DNA of 64,000 nt, taken from the NCBI GenBank assembly GCA_016714795.1, contig JADKCA010000001.1:744001-808000 (forward strand), written 5' to 3'. Numbering within the stretch: the stretch's first letter is position 1; every line of letters begins with the position of its first letter. Below are positions 18,199 through 27,681 of this stretch, one piece after another. Below the pieces are notes generated by a model. The model ran no database searches. It saw nothing but the letters and a program-made list of their open reading frames with translations, and was not told the DNA's origin. The DNA is from Sphingomonadales bacterium. GTDB lineage: Bacteria > Pseudomonadota > Alphaproteobacteria > Sphingomonadales > Sphingomonadaceae. The translations under genes and the position numbers were made by a program.

Positions 18199-19067
18199 GC
18201 AAAATCGCGTTCATCGGCCTCGGCAATATGGGTGGCGGCATGGCGGCCAATCTTGTGAAGGCAGGCCATGACGTTTCGGCCTTCGACCTCTCCGAAGCCG
18301 CGCTCGCGCGCGCGAAGGAGAATGGCTGCGCGGTGTTCGCCACCGTGCGTGAGGCTGTGGCGGGTGTGGACGCGGTCGTCTCCATGTTGCCCAACGGCAA
18401 GATCGTGGATGGCGTTTATGGGGCAGACGTGATTGGTCACGCACCGACCACCGCGCTGCTGCTCGATTGCTCGACCATCGATGTGGATACCGCGCGCAAG
18501 GTCGCGTCAGTGGCTGAAACCGGCGGCTATGCCATGGTGGATGCGCCCGTTTCCGGCGGGATCGCGGCGGCCAATGGCGGCACACTCACCTTCATGGTGG
18601 GGGGCAGCGATGACGCCTTCGCCCGCGCCGAACCGATCCTCTCCGCCATGGGCAAGGCAGTGATCCATGCCGGCGCCAGCGGCGCAGGGCAGGCGGCCAA
18701 GATCTGCAACAACATGATCCTGGGCGCGACCATGATCGCGACCTGTGAAGCCTTTGCCATGGCCGAGAAATTGGGGCTCAACCTTCAGACTTTCTTCGAC
18801 ATTTCGTCCAAGGCATCGGGCCAGAGCTGGTCAATGACAAGCTATTGCCCCGTCCCCGGCGTTGGCCCGCAATCGCCAGCGGACAATGAGTATCAGGGCG
18901 GTTTCGCCACCGCGCTCATGCTGAAAGACCTGACGCTGGCGATGGAGGCCGCCCGCTCGGTCGGTGCCAATGTGCCGATGGGCGAACGCGCGGCCGAACT
19001 CTACAAGGCATTCAGCGATGCCGGGCAGGGCGGGCTCGATTTTTCGGCGATCATCAAGACGTTGTAG
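18195..19067 (+). CDS. mmsB: 3-hydroxyisobutyrate dehydrogenase
   Basis: NAD-dependent oxidation of 3-hydroxyisobutyrate to methylmalonate semialdehyde, the step before MmsA. The 290-residue protein has the N-terminal nucleotide-binding motif FIGLGNMGGGMAANL, the substrate-binding DAPVSGGIAAANGGTLTFMVGG and the catalytic Lys in GQAAKICNNMILG. The length is normal for the family. Translationally coupled (ATGA) to the deacetylase gene; its linkage to mmsA supports valine catabolism. Confidence 0.94.
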   Translation: MSKIAFIGLGNMGGGMAANLVKAGHDVSAFDLSEAALARAKENGCAVFATVREAVAGVDAVVSMLPNGKIVDGVYGADVIGHAPTTALLLDCSTIDVDTARKVASVAETGGYAMVDAPVSGGIAAANGGTLTFMVGGSDDAFARAEPILSAMGKAVIHAGASGAGQAAKICNNMILGATMIATCEAFAMAEKLGLNLQTFFDISSKASGQSWSMTSYCPVPGVGPQSPADNEYQGGFATALMLKDLTLAMEAARSVGANVPMGERAAELYKAFSDAGQGGLDFSAIIKTL

Positions 19068-19226
19068 GCCTTTTTGAACCCTCGCTCCTATGGGGAGAGG
19101 GGAAGGCTTCCATTCGCGTCATCGCGCGAACCCAAGTCCGCGCACTTTTGCTCCGCCCCCAATCCATGATAATCTCCTCTCCATGACTGGCCCGCACCAA
19201 CGGTCCGGCATGAGAGGAGAACGGAC

Positions 19227-19685
19227 ATGACCGATTCGGATGCAACCGTGACAGGGCAGACCGGAACGCCCGCCCATCTTTGGGCCACCGGCATTATCTC
19301 GCTGCTTTGGAACAGCGTGGGCGGCGTCGACTATGTGATGACCCAAACCGAAAACGCCGAATATCTCGATCAGTTTACGCCGGACCAGAAGGCCTTCTTC
19401 CTGAGTATGCCCGCATGGACCGAATTTTTCTGGGCCTTGGGGGTTTGGGGCGCAATCATCGGCTCACTCCTGCTACTGCTCCGCAGCCGCCATGCCGTGA
19501 CCGCTTTCGCGGCCTCACTTGTCGGACTGGCGGTCAGTACGGTCTGGCAGCTCGGCCTTTCAGGTGCGGATCTGGGCAAGATTTTCGGCCCGGTTCCAAT
19601 CCTGATGAACGTTTTCATCTGGGGCATCTGCATCGCACTGTGGGCCTATGCACGCAGACAGGTGCAGGTTGGGGTGCTGAGATAG
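19227..19685 (+). CDS. small four-helix membrane protein, unknown function
   Basis: A 152-residue protein with four hydrophobic segments (about residues 22-40, 67-87, 93-110 and 122-142) and a short cytoplasmic tail. Motifs such as LLWNSVGGVDYVMTQT and PAWTEFFWALGVWGAIIGSLLLL are typical of a widespread uncharacterised membrane family in alphaproteobacteria. The start follows gagaggag at suitable spacing. It stands alone between mmsB and rmuC. No function can be assigned. Confidence 0.75.
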   Translation: MTDSDATVTGQTGTPAHLWATGIISLLWNSVGGVDYVMTQTENAEYLDQFTPDQKAFFLSMPAWTEFFWALGVWGAIIGSLLLLLRSRHAVTAFAASLVGLAVSTVWQLGLSGADLGKIFGPVPILMNVFIWGICIALWAYARRQVQVGVLR

Positions 19686-19887
19686 GCACGCCGGGCCGAT
19701 TGCAGATTCAGAGCGGGCGATTTCCTGCCGCTGATCAGGCGCAATGAAACGGCCTCGTGGCTATCAATGGAATTGGGTGAGCCGGGCTTGATGTTCTGGC
19801 GATGTTCTGACATGACCAACGCATGATAGCCCGCTCAGCCACATTCCCTGCCATTCTTGCCCCCTGTTTTCCGATGGGAGGCAGTCG

Positions 19888-21246
19888 ATGAGCAATTTCG
19901 GCTTTGCTGCGCTGGCGCTGCTGGTGTTGGTGCTGGGCGGATGGATCGGCTGGCTGCTGGGCGGGCGCGGGGCGGGGGCCTTGCAGGCAGAGCGCGACCT
20001 CCATCTCGAGAATTTCAAGGCGGCGATTCGCGATCTCGATACCGCACAGCTTGAACGTGATGAGGCCCGGCTTGCGGTTGCGCGGCTGGAGGTTGCGGCA
20101 AGCGGATTTGAAGCGCGGCTCACTGAGCTGCGCGAAGCGAAGGACGCGCTGGCGGCGCAGTTCAGCGATGTGGGCAACAAGCTGCTTGAAGAGGCGCAGA
20201 AGAAGTTTCTGGAGCGGGCGGACCAGCGTTTCAAACAATCGGAAGAAGCGTCTGGCGCGGCGCTCAAGACCCTGCTTGGCCCGGTGCATGAGCGGCTGAC
20301 GCGCTATGAAGAAGCGGTGGGCAAGGTGGAAAAGGAACGGACCGAGGCCTATGGCAATCTTCAGGGGCTGATGGAATCGCTGCACAAAAGCAATGATGCC
20401 GTGCGATCGGAAGCGGCGCGGCTTGGCAACTCGCTGCGCAATGCCCCCAAAGCGCGCGGGCGCTGGGGCGAGCAGCAATTGCGCAACGTGCTCGAAACCT
20501 GCGGCCTGTCCGAACATGCCGATTTCCAGACCGAAGTCAGCGTGGAGGGCAGTGACGGGCGATTGAGGCCCGATGTGATGCTGAAAGTGCCAGGCGGGCA
20601 TCATCTCGTGATCGACGCCAAGGTGTCACTCAATGCCTATCAGGACGCATTTGAAGCGCATGAAGAGGGCGCACGCGGCGCGGCTCTGGCGGCTCATGCC
20701 GCCGCGATGAAGGCGCATGTCAACGCGCTGGGCAACAAGGCCTATTGGAACCAGTTCGAAACCGCGCCGGATTATGTCATCATGTTCGTGCCAGGCGAGC
20801 ATTTCCTCTCTGCCGCGCTGGAGCAGGAGCCGTCGCTGTGGGACTATGCCTTTGAAAAGCAGGTGCTGCTGGCAACGCCTACCAATCTGATCGCGATTGC
20901 GCGGACGGTTGCGGCGGTCTGGCGGCAGGAGCGTCTGGCGGATGACGCGCGCGAAATCGCGGCTTTGGGCAAGGAACTTTATGCCCGGCTCGCCACGATG
21001 GGCAGCCATGTCGCCCGCGTCGGCAAGAATCTGGATACGGCGGTGGGGGCGTATAACGCGCTCGTTGGCAGCCTCGAAACTCAGGTGCTGACGCAGGCCA
21101 AACGGTTCGAGGCATTGAATGTGGATACTGGCGTGAAAGCGATAGAGCCTTTGCCGATGGTGGAGCAGGTTGCGCGGCCGCTGGTGAAGCTCGCCATTGC
21201 CACGCCGGAAGAGCAGGCGCTGATCGACTCGGGCAATGGCAGCTGA
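19888..21246 (+). CDS. rmuC: DNA recombination protein RmuC
   Basis: A 452-residue RmuC homologue, a family thought to limit DNA inversions at repeats and to act as a nuclease-like factor. An N-terminal membrane helix (residues 6-27) is followed by a long coiled coil (about 30-160) and the conserved core with RGRWGEQQLRNVLE, RLRPDVMLKVPGG, VIDAKVSLNAY, FVPGEHFLSAALE and QVLLATPTNLIAIARTV. The order and length are normal. The stop lies 11 bases inside the following MOSC gene. Confidence 0.93.
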   Translation: MSNFGFAALALLVLVLGGWIGWLLGGRGAGALQAERDLHLENFKAAIRDLDTAQLERDEARLAVARLEVAASGFEARLTELREAKDALAAQFSDVGNKLLEEAQKKFLERADQRFKQSEEASGAALKTLLGPVHERLTRYEEAVGKVEKERTEAYGNLQGLMESLHKSNDAVRSEAARLGNSLRNAPKARGRWGEQQLRNVLETCGLSEHADFQTEVSVEGSDGRLRPDVMLKVPGGHHLVIDAKVSLNAYQDAFEAHEEGARGAALAAHAAAMKAHVNALGNKAYWNQFETAPDYVIMFVPGEHFLSAALEQEPSLWDYAFEKQVLLATPTNLIAIARTVAAVWRQERLADDAREIAALGKELYARLATMGSHVARVGKNLDTAVGAYNALVGSLETQVLTQAKRFEALNVDTGVKAIEPLPMVEQVARPLVKLAIATPEEQALIDSGNGS

Positions 21247-21775
21247 AATCATATCCGTCGCTGCCCGACGCGGGCATGGATTGGGAAAGTCAGTCTCGCT
21301 GTTCATAACGCTAATCGCAGGGCAGGGCGTTGGCGGAGATGCGCATTGCGGAGCGACGGTGAAACATCGCAGCCGCGTGGCGAAAGATCCGACAGCGCCC
21401 AATCTGCGACAGGTTCATCTGCTCCATGCCGAATTGCTCGATGAGTTGGCGGGCAAGGGATTTGCCGTCGCGCCGGGTGAACTGGGCGAGAATATACTCA
21501 TGCGTGGCCTCGATCTGCTGGGCTTGCCGGAAGGCGCGCAACTGGTTTTCCCCTCGGGCGCGCGCATCCGCCTCACCGGGCTGCGCAATCCCTGCAACCA
21601 GATTAATGGCCACACGCCGGGCCTGATGAACGCCATGCTGGATCGTGCGGCTAATGGCCATCTCATCCGCAAGGGTGGAGTCATGGGAATCGTGCTGGTG
21701 GGCGGTGATGTTCAGGCAGGGGACGAGGTGGTGGTTGTGATGCCGGAGCATGGAAGGCCGCTCATGCCGGTGTAG
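21236..21775 (+). CDS. MOSC domain-containing protein
   Basis: A 179-residue single-domain MOSC protein. MOSC domains bind a persulfide sulfur and occur in molybdenum cofactor sulfurases and related enzymes. Visible motifs are RQVHLLHAELLDEL, PGELGENILMRGLDL, PSGARIRLTGLRNPCNQI with the Cys expected to carry sulfur, and KGGVMGIVLVGGDVQAGDEVVV. The start overlaps rmuC by 11 bases. Convergent with leuA beyond a strong hairpin. The physiological acceptor is unknown. Confidence 0.85.
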   Translation: MAAEIISVAARRGHGLGKSVSLFITLIAGQGVGGDAHCGATVKHRSRVAKDPTAPNLRQVHLLHAELLDELAGKGFAVAPGELGENILMRGLDLLGLPEGAQLVFPSGARIRLTGLRNPCNQINGHTPGLMNAMLDRAANGHLIRKGGVMGIVLVGGDVQAGDEVVVVMPEHGRPLMPV

Positions 21776-21824
21776 AGCCGTATGATTCCGATCTGAATCA
21801 TGCGCGACGCGAACGATGCTGACT

Positions 21825-21859
21825 GTGAAGGGCTTCGGATGACGTCGGAAGCCCTTCAC
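21825..21859. terminator. hairpin terminator between convergent MOSC and leuA genes
   Basis: Bases 21825-21836 (gtgaagggcttc) and 21848-21859 are perfect 12-base inverted copies separated by 11 bases. It lies between two convergent stops, at 21775 and 21869, so it can serve both directions. There is no long T run, only gcttt on the plus side. Confidence 0.65.
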
Positions 21860-21868
21860 TGACCTGCT

Positions 21869-23537
21869 TTAGCCCACAACCCCATTGGCCGCGCTCAGCA
21901 CCGCGCGCACGGAGGCAGTGGCGATGTCTTCGTCGATACCCACGCCCCACACCGCCTTGCCATCTGCTGTGCGGCATTCGACATAGGCGGCGGCCTTGGC
22001 CCCTGCGCCATGGCTGAGCGCATGTTCGTTATAGTCCTGCACTTCCAGTTGCAGGCCAAACGCGTCACCCAATGTGGAGACCACGCTTGAGATCAGGCCG
22101 TTGCCGCGTCCGCTGACGCTTTGCGTCTTGCCGTCGATCTCGATCTTGCCGGCAAAGATGCGTTCGCCATTGCTGCTGCGGGTTTCCTCATACTCGACCA
22201 GCTGGAAATGCTGCGGCGTGTTGAGCTTGTAGGTGCGCTGGAACACGTCCCAAATGTCTGTCGCCTGCAATTCTCGGCCCAGTTCGTCGGCCAGTTGCTG
22301 GACATGTTTGGAGAAGTGCGCCTGCATCTTCTTGGGCAGCTTCAGTCCCTGATCCTGTTCCAGAACCCACGCAAATCCGCCTTTTCCGCTTTGCGAATTG
22401 ACACGGATCACCGCTTCATAGCTGCGGCCCAGATCGGCGGGATCGATGGGCAAATAGGGGACTTCCCACAGTTCGTCATTCTTGGCGTCCTGCGCGGCAA
22501 AGCCCTTCTTGATCGCATCCTGATGGCTGCCGGAAAAGGCTGTGAACACCAGTTCTCCGCCATAGGGGTGGCGCGGGTGGACCGGCAACTGGTTGCAATA
22601 TTCCACCGTGTTGATGATCTCATCGATGTCCGAGAAATCGATCTGGGGATCAATGCCCTGCGTGTAGAGGTTGAGACCGATGGTGACGAGACAGCAATTG
22701 CCGGTGCGTTCGCCATTGCCGAACAGGCAACCTTCCACCCGGTCCGCGCCCGCCATCTGGCCCAGTTCGGCGGCGGCAACGCCGGTGCCACGGTCATTGT
22801 GCGTGTGCAGGCTGATGATCACCGAATCCCGATTGGGGATGTTGCGGTGAAAATATTCGATCTGGTCCGCATAGATGTTGGGCGTGGCGGCTTCTACCGT
22901 GGCGGGCAGATTGAAGATGATGGGGTGATCGGGCGTGGGCTTGAGCACGTCCATCACCGCCGAACAGCATTCCAGACTCACGTCCAGTTCGGCCGTTGAG
23001 AAGGTTTCGGGCGAATATTCGAAATGCCAATCCGTATCGGGCATGGCGGCAGCATGATCGCGCAGCAGCTTGGCACCCGTCGCAGCAATGTCGCGCACCT
23101 GTGCTTCGTTCATCTGGAACACGATCTTGCGCCATGCAGGCGAGACAGCGTTATAGAGATGAATGATCGCCTGCTTGGCACCACGCAGCGACTCGAATGT
23201 CTGCGGGATCAGATCTCCGCGCGACTGGACAAGCACCTGCGGGAAAACGTCATCGGGAATGCGCCCGGTTTTGACGAGGCCGGAAATGAAATCAAACTCG
23301 GTTGCACCCGCGCTGGGGAAGCCGACTTCGATCTCCCTTCAGGCCGATTTTGACCAGAAGATCGAAAAAGCGTGTCTTTTTTTCCGCATCCATCGGGTCG
23401 ATCAGCGACTGGTTGCCGTCGCGCATGTCGGTAGAGAGCCAGCGCGGGGCCTTTGTGATGGTACGGCTGGGCCATTGGCGGTCGGGCAGGTTGACCTGTG
23501 GAAAGGGGCGGTATTTTTGCGAAGGGTCGCGCAGCAT
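21869..23537 (-). pseudogene. leuA: 2-isopropylmalate synthase, frameshifted
   Basis: First committed step of leucine synthesis: acetyl-CoA plus 2-ketoisovalerate. The N-terminal frame (from 23537) has RWLSTDMRDGNQSLIDPM with the metal-binding DGN. It breaks in a G run near 23337: removing one G turns KGDRSR into KEIEVGFPSAG and joins the long downstream frame. That frame holds SLHTHNDRGTGVAAAE, the GNGERTGN motif and the C-terminal LeuA regulatory domain ending in GVVG. The restored protein is 555 residues, the usual size for the long LeuA class. The gene is conserved and has no other decay, so a sequencing error is likely. A Leu-rich leader peptide and hairpin lie upstream. Confidence 0.88.
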
Positions 23538-23584
23538 GATGTGTCTCTCTCGTCGGAAAGGCCGGAAATTTGTGGTTGTTTAAG

Positions 23585-23640
23585 CCCTTAGGCGGCGGCG
23601 TGCTTTCATTTCAAGCACGCGAACACGACACGCCTAAGGG
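23585..23640 (-). promoter_or_regulatory. candidate leu attenuator hairpin
   Basis: In the leuA leader a long hairpin can form. The outer arms (23631-23640 and 23585-23594, cccttaggcg and its perfect inverse) enclose an inner perfect 8-base stem (23613-23620 with 23598-23605, loop 7). The stop codon of the leader peptide lies inside the outer 5' arm, as needed if ribosome position controls folding. No U run follows, so termination may be weak or factor-dependent, or the structure may act on translation. Confidence 0.55.
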
Positions 23641-23681
23641 CGTGTAAGTCGAAGAAGGAGAAGGCTGCAGGAAAAGGCCAT
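23634..23681 (-). CDS. leuL: leucine-rich leader peptide upstream of leuA
   Basis: A 15-codon reading frame, MAFSCSLLLLRLTRP, ends 96 bases before the leuA start. It has four consecutive leucine codons (CTT CTC CTT CTT) and a fifth two codons later, and its stop overlaps the first arm of a long hairpin. This is the classic layout of a leucine attenuator. The ribosome-binding site is weak. The call rests on the codon run, the position and the hairpin together; the symbol is by analogy. Confidence 0.62.
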   Translation of the reverse strand: MAFSCSLLLLRLTRP

Positions 23682-23830
23682 GGCTGGCGCTTAACCGCAT
23701 TGCCGCACGCTTGTCCAGCCCTTCGATGCCAACGGGCACCTTCGTCCGCAACGAGGGCTTGCAAGGCGGCCACGGGGCCATTAGGGCGAACCGCGAAACA
23801 TTTCCCGCACATGAACGAGAAGGGTGCAAC

Positions 23831-24067
23831 ATGAGCGATACAGCAGACCGCGTGAAGAAGATCGTTGTCGAACACCTCGGCGTCGAAGCCGACAAGGTGA
23901 CGACCGAAGCCAGCTTCATTGATGATCTGGGCGCGGACAGCCTCGACATCGTTGAGCTCGTGATGGCCTTTGAAGAAGAATTTGGCGTCGAAATCCCCGA
24001 CGATGCGGCTGAAAAGATCGCAACCGTTGCGGACGCGATCAGCTATATCGATTCGAATAAGGGCTGA
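23831..24067 (+). CDS. acpP: acyl carrier protein
   Basis: A 78-residue ACP that carries growing fatty acyl chains. The phosphopantetheine attachment Ser37 is in the invariant DDLGADSLDIVEL. The acidic helix II (ELVMAFEEEFGVEIPD) that docks fatty acid synthase enzymes is typical. The ATG at 23831 gives the standard length. The frame is open upstream to 23711 but that part is not ACP-like. fabF follows after a short hairpin, the usual order. Confidence 0.97.
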   Translation: MSDTADRVKKIVVEHLGVEADKVTTEASFIDDLGADSLDIVELVMAFEEEFGVEIPDDAAEKIATVADAISYIDSNKG

Positions 24068-24117
24068 TTTCAGCCTGCGGGCTCTGGCCCGACTGCGCTG
24101 ATGCCGTTATGGTCTCT

Positions 24118-24152
24118 AAGACGGCTCTCTGGCTCGGTCGGGGAGCCGTCTT
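24118..24152 (+). terminator. hairpin terminator after acpP
   Basis: Bases 24118-24127 (aagacggctc) and 24143-24152 (gagccgtctt) form a perfect 10-base stem with a 15-base loop, followed by one further T. It lies between acpP and fabF, and could lower read-through so that acpP is expressed more highly than fabF. Confidence 0.6.
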
Positions 24153-24195
24153 TGCGTGACAGCGAATTTGAACAGTCTTGAAGGCGGAGAAGAAC

Positions 24196-25455
24196 ATGCG
24201 CCGTGTAGTCGTCACCGGAATCGGGATGGTCACCCCTTTGGGGTCCAATGTGGAAACCGTCTGGGCCAACATCTTAGCCTCCCGCTCCGGCGCGGCCAGG
24301 ATCACGCGCTTCGACGCGACTGACTATGCCTGCCAGATTGCGTGCGAAGTGAAGCCTGCGGACCATGAATGGGGTTTCGATCCCAGCCTGCATGTTGATC
24401 ACAAGGTGCAGCGTCAGGTCGATCCGTTCATCATCTATGGCATTCATGCCGCGAGCCAGGCGCTGGAAGATGCCGGCTTGACCGACATGAGCGAGGAAGA
24501 ACGGTTCCGCGCGGGCTGTTCGATCGGTTCCGGCATTGGCGGACTGCCCGGCATTGAAAGCGAATCGCTGGTGCTGGCCGCCAAAGGGCCGCGCCGGGTC
24601 TCTCCGCACTTCGTGCATGGCCGCCTGATCAACCTGATTTCGGGTCAGGTCTCGATTAAATATGGCCTGATGGGTCCGAACCATGCGGTCGTCACCGCTT
24701 GTTCAACGGGCGCACACTCGATTGGCGACGCTGCGCGCATGATCGCGCTGGATGATGCAGACGTGATGCTGGCGGGCGGATCTGAAGACGCCATCTGCCC
24801 CATCGGCATGGCCGGCTTCGCACAAGCGCGTGCGCTCTCCACCGCCTTCAACGATGCCCCGGAAAAGGCATCGCGCCCTTATGACAAAGACCGGGACGGC
24901 TTTGTGATGGGCGAAGGTGCCGGCGTGGTTGTGCTTGAAGAATATGAGCGCGCCAAGAAGCGCGGTGCCAAGATCTACGCCGAAGTGGTGGGCTATGGCC
25001 TGTCGGGCGACGCTTATCACGTCACGGCTCCGCACCCGGAAGGGTCCGGCGCATTCCGTGCCATGGCAATGGCGATGAAGAAATCCGGTCTGTCGATGGC
25101 TGACATTGATTATGTCAACGCCCACGGCACCTCCACGCCGCTGGGTGATGAATTGGAGCTGGGCGCAGTGCGCCGCCTGTTCGGCTCTGCCATCGAGACC
25201 ATGTCGATGAGTTCTACCAAGTCCGCCACGGGCCATTTGCTGGGCGGTGCTGGCGCAGTGGAGAGCATTTTCTGCATCCTCGCGATCCGCGACCAGATCG
25301 TGCCGCCGACACTCAACCTCGATAACCCGAGCGACAGTTGCGCGGGTGTCGATCTGGTTCCGCACACGCCCAAGGAACGCAAGGTCAAGGCGATCCTCAA
25401 CAACTCGTTCGGCTTTGGCGGCACCAATGCCAGCTTGGTGATGAAGGCGGTTTGA
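24196..25455 (+). CDS. fabF: beta-ketoacyl-ACP synthase II
   Basis: Condenses acyl-ACP with malonyl-ACP in fatty acid elongation. The 419-residue protein starts MRRVVVTGIGMVTPLG. The catalytic triad is visible: Cys169 in TACSTGAHS, His in NAHGTSTPLGD and His in SATGHLLGGAGAVES. The end, NNSFGFGGTNASLVM, is typical. An upstream in-frame start at 24178 would add six residues, but MRRVVVTG is the family start. Downstream mltG begins 36 bases later. Confidence 0.96.
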   Translation: MRRVVVTGIGMVTPLGSNVETVWANILASRSGAARITRFDATDYACQIACEVKPADHEWGFDPSLHVDHKVQRQVDPFIIYGIHAASQALEDAGLTDMSEEERFRAGCSIGSGIGGLPGIESESLVLAAKGPRRVSPHFVHGRLINLISGQVSIKYGLMGPNHAVVTACSTGAHSIGDAARMIALDDADVMLAGGSEDAICPIGMAGFAQARALSTAFNDAPEKASRPYDKDRDGFVMGEGAGVVVLEEYERAKKRGAKIYAEVVGYGLSGDAYHVTAPHPEGSGAFRAMAMAMKKSGLSMADIDYVNAHGTSTPLGDELELGAVRRLFGSAIETMSMSSTKSATGHLLGGAGAVESIFCILAIRDQIVPPTLNLDNPSDSCAGVDLVPHTPKERKVKAILNNSFGFGGTNASLVMKAV

Positions 25456-25491
25456 TCAACGCCTGCTCGCGCGGGATGGACGGGTGTGACG

Positions 25492-26424
25492 ATGCGGTAT
25501 GGGCTGATTCTCTTTCTCGCCATTCTCCTTTCTGCATGTGGCGGGCGGGCGAGCAAGGATGTGACCGTTGTCATCCCGCACGGCGTGAGCCTCAGCAAAG
25601 CGGCCACAATATTGGAGGCTCAAGGCGCGGTGGACTCATCCAGCGCGTTCCTGCGTTACGCCAAGTTCATCGGCTCGTCTGATCCGATCAAGCCGGGTGA
25701 ATATGAAGTGAAAGCCGGGATGGACGATGGCGAAGTGCTCGCACTGCTCCAGTCCGGCAAAACGCTGCAACGCTTTGTGATGATCCCGGAAGGGATGCCC
25801 TCCATTTCGGTGCAGGAAAAGCTGACGGCCGCGCCTTTCCTGGAAGGCGATGTGGCCGTGCCTGCCGAAGGTTCGATCCTGCCAGACAGTTATGCCTATA
25901 CGCGCGGCGAAAAGCGCAGTGCTGTGCTCAAGCGGATGCAAGCGGCGATGACGAAGACGCTGGATGATCTTTGGAAAAACCGCAAGGCCTCCAGCGTGGC
26001 GAGTTCCAAGGAAGAGGCGGTGATCCTTGCCTCCATCGTGGAGAAGGAAACCGGCAAGGCGAGCGAACGCCGCATGGTGGCGGGCGTCTATTCGAACCGA
26101 GTCCGCATCGGCATGAAATTGCAGGCAGATCCGACCGTGATCTATCCCGTTACCAAGGGCAAGCCGCTGGGCCGCCGCATTTTGCGGTCTGAACTGGATG
26201 CGGATAATGGATATAACACCTATGCCCGCACAGGCTTGCCGGCGGGGCCGATTGCCAATCCGGGCAAGGCCTCCATCGCGGCCGTGCTCGATCCCTTGCC
26301 GACGCGGAATCTGTTCTTTGTGGCAGACGGCACCGGTGGCCATGTGTTTGCAGAGACCGGCGCGCAGCACAATGCCAATGTCGAGAAATGGTACTCCATC
26401 CGCCGCCAGCGCGGGGAAATGTAA
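25492..26424 (+). CDS. mltG: endolytic murein transglycosylase
   Basis: Cleaves nascent glycan strands in the periplasm and so may set strand length. The 310-residue YceG/MltG protein begins with a hydrophobic segment ending LSACGG, which looks like a lipobox rather than the usual plain membrane anchor. A LysM-like part (IPHGVSLSKAATIL) is followed by the catalytic domain with the conserved Glu in ASIVEKETG and the motifs LQADPTVIYP, YNTYARTGLPAGPIANPG and FFVADGTGGHVF. A GTG two codons upstream is an alternative start. fabF-mltG linkage is common. Confidence 0.93.
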   Translation: MRYGLILFLAILLSACGGRASKDVTVVIPHGVSLSKAATILEAQGAVDSSSAFLRYAKFIGSSDPIKPGEYEVKAGMDDGEVLALLQSGKTLQRFVMIPEGMPSISVQEKLTAAPFLEGDVAVPAEGSILPDSYAYTRGEKRSAVLKRMQAAMTKTLDDLWKNRKASSVASSKEEAVILASIVEKETGKASERRMVAGVYSNRVRIGMKLQADPTVIYPVTKGKPLGRRILRSELDADNGYNTYARTGLPAGPIANPGKASIAAVLDPLPTRNLFFVADGTGGHVFAETGAQHNANVEKWYSIRRQRGEM

Positions 26425-27681
26425 GTGACAGCACCTCCCAATGCGCCCGCCCGCGTGCTGGGTGCCTCGCTGGTGGGGACTGCGGTCGAGTTCTACGATT
26501 TCTATATTTATGCGACCGCCGCTGCGCTTGTCTTCGGTCCGCTCTTCTTCCCGTCTGACCAGCCGGGGCTGGACCAGTTGCTGAGCTATGCCAGCTTCTC
26601 GGTTGCCTTTTTCGCCCGACCCTTGGGAGCCGTGGCATTCGGTCATTTTGGAGACAAAGTGGGGCGCAAATCAACCTTGGTGGCGTCGCTGCTCATCATG
26701 GGGCTCTCCACCTTCGCCATTGCCTTTCTGCCCACTTATGCGCTGATCGGATGGGGCGCGCCGGTGCTGCTGTGCCTGTTGCGCTTTGGCCAGGGTTTCG
26801 GTCTGGGCGGAGAATGGGGCGGGGCGGCTCTGCTGGCGGTGGAGAATGCCCCAGAGGGCAAGCGCGCGCGTTATGGCATGTTCCCGCAACTGGGCGCGCC
26901 GATCGGCTTCATTGCCTCTAACGGACTGTTCCTTTTGCTGGGCCTGTGGCTGAGCGATGCGGAGTTTGTGGAGTGGGGCTGGCGCCTGCCCTTCCTTGGC
27001 AGCGCGCTGCTGGTGGGTGTGGGCCTTTGGGTGCGGCTCAAGCTCACCGAAACCCCTGCCTTTGCAGAAGCGCTGGCGCATGAAGCTCCCCCCAACGTGC
27101 CGTTCGCGGCGCTGATGCGTGGCCATTGGCGAGAGGTGCTGTGTGGCACACTGGCAGCGATTGCCTGTTTTGCCATCTTCTATCTCACCACGGCGTTCGC
27201 ACTGGGTTATGGCACCAAGACGCTTGGCATTCCGCGCGAGACCTTCCTGCAATATCAGCTGATCGCCATTCTGTTTCTGGCAGCGGGTATCCTTGTGTCT
27301 GGCGTCTTGTCTGACCGCTATAGCGCCCGGCTGGTTCTGATGACCGGTTGCGGACTGACGATTGCCGTCGCGCTCTCTATCGCGCCGTTGCTGGGAGGCG
27401 GGGCGGGGGAGATCATCCTGTTCCTGTCTGCGGCGCTTTTCGCGATGGGGCTGGTTTATGGTCCCCTCGGCGCGTGGCTGCCCTCGCTCTTTCCGCCGCT
27501 GGTCCGCTATTCAGGCGCGTCGGTGGCGTTCAACATGGCGGGTGTGCTGGGTGGCGGACTCGCGCCATTGCTCGCGCAATCGCTGGCAGATCGCTATGGT
27601 CTGGCGGCGGTGGGCTATTATCTGGCTGCTTGTGCTGCGGCGAGCCTGATCGGCCTGCTCAGCTTGCGCGCAGCAAAGTGA
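26425..27681 (+). CDS. MFS transporter, metabolite:H+ symporter (MHS) type
   Basis: A 418-residue transporter with twelve predicted membrane helices. The MHS/ProP-type signatures are visible: GTAVEFYDFYIYATAAALVF, the loop FGDKVGRKSTLV after helix 2 and GEWGGAALLAVENAP. Family members bring in dicarboxylates, betaine, aromatic acids and similar solutes with protons; the substrate here is unknown. It starts at GTG immediately after the mltG stop and ends in a 23-base convergent overlap with rsmD. Confidence 0.88.
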   Translation: MTAPPNAPARVLGASLVGTAVEFYDFYIYATAAALVFGPLFFPSDQPGLDQLLSYASFSVAFFARPLGAVAFGHFGDKVGRKSTLVASLLIMGLSTFAIAFLPTYALIGWGAPVLLCLLRFGQGFGLGGEWGGAALLAVENAPEGKRARYGMFPQLGAPIGFIASNGLFLLLGLWLSDAEFVEWGWRLPFLGSALLVGVGLWVRLKLTETPAFAEALAHEAPPNVPFAALMRGHWREVLCGTLAAIACFAIFYLTTAFALGYGTKTLGIPRETFLQYQLIAILFLAAGILVSGVLSDRYSARLVLMTGCGLTIAVALSIAPLLGGGAGEIILFLSAALFAMGLVYGPLGAWLPSLFPPLVRYSGASVAFNMAGVLGGGLAPLLAQSLADRYGLAAVGYYLAACAAASLIGLLSLRAAK

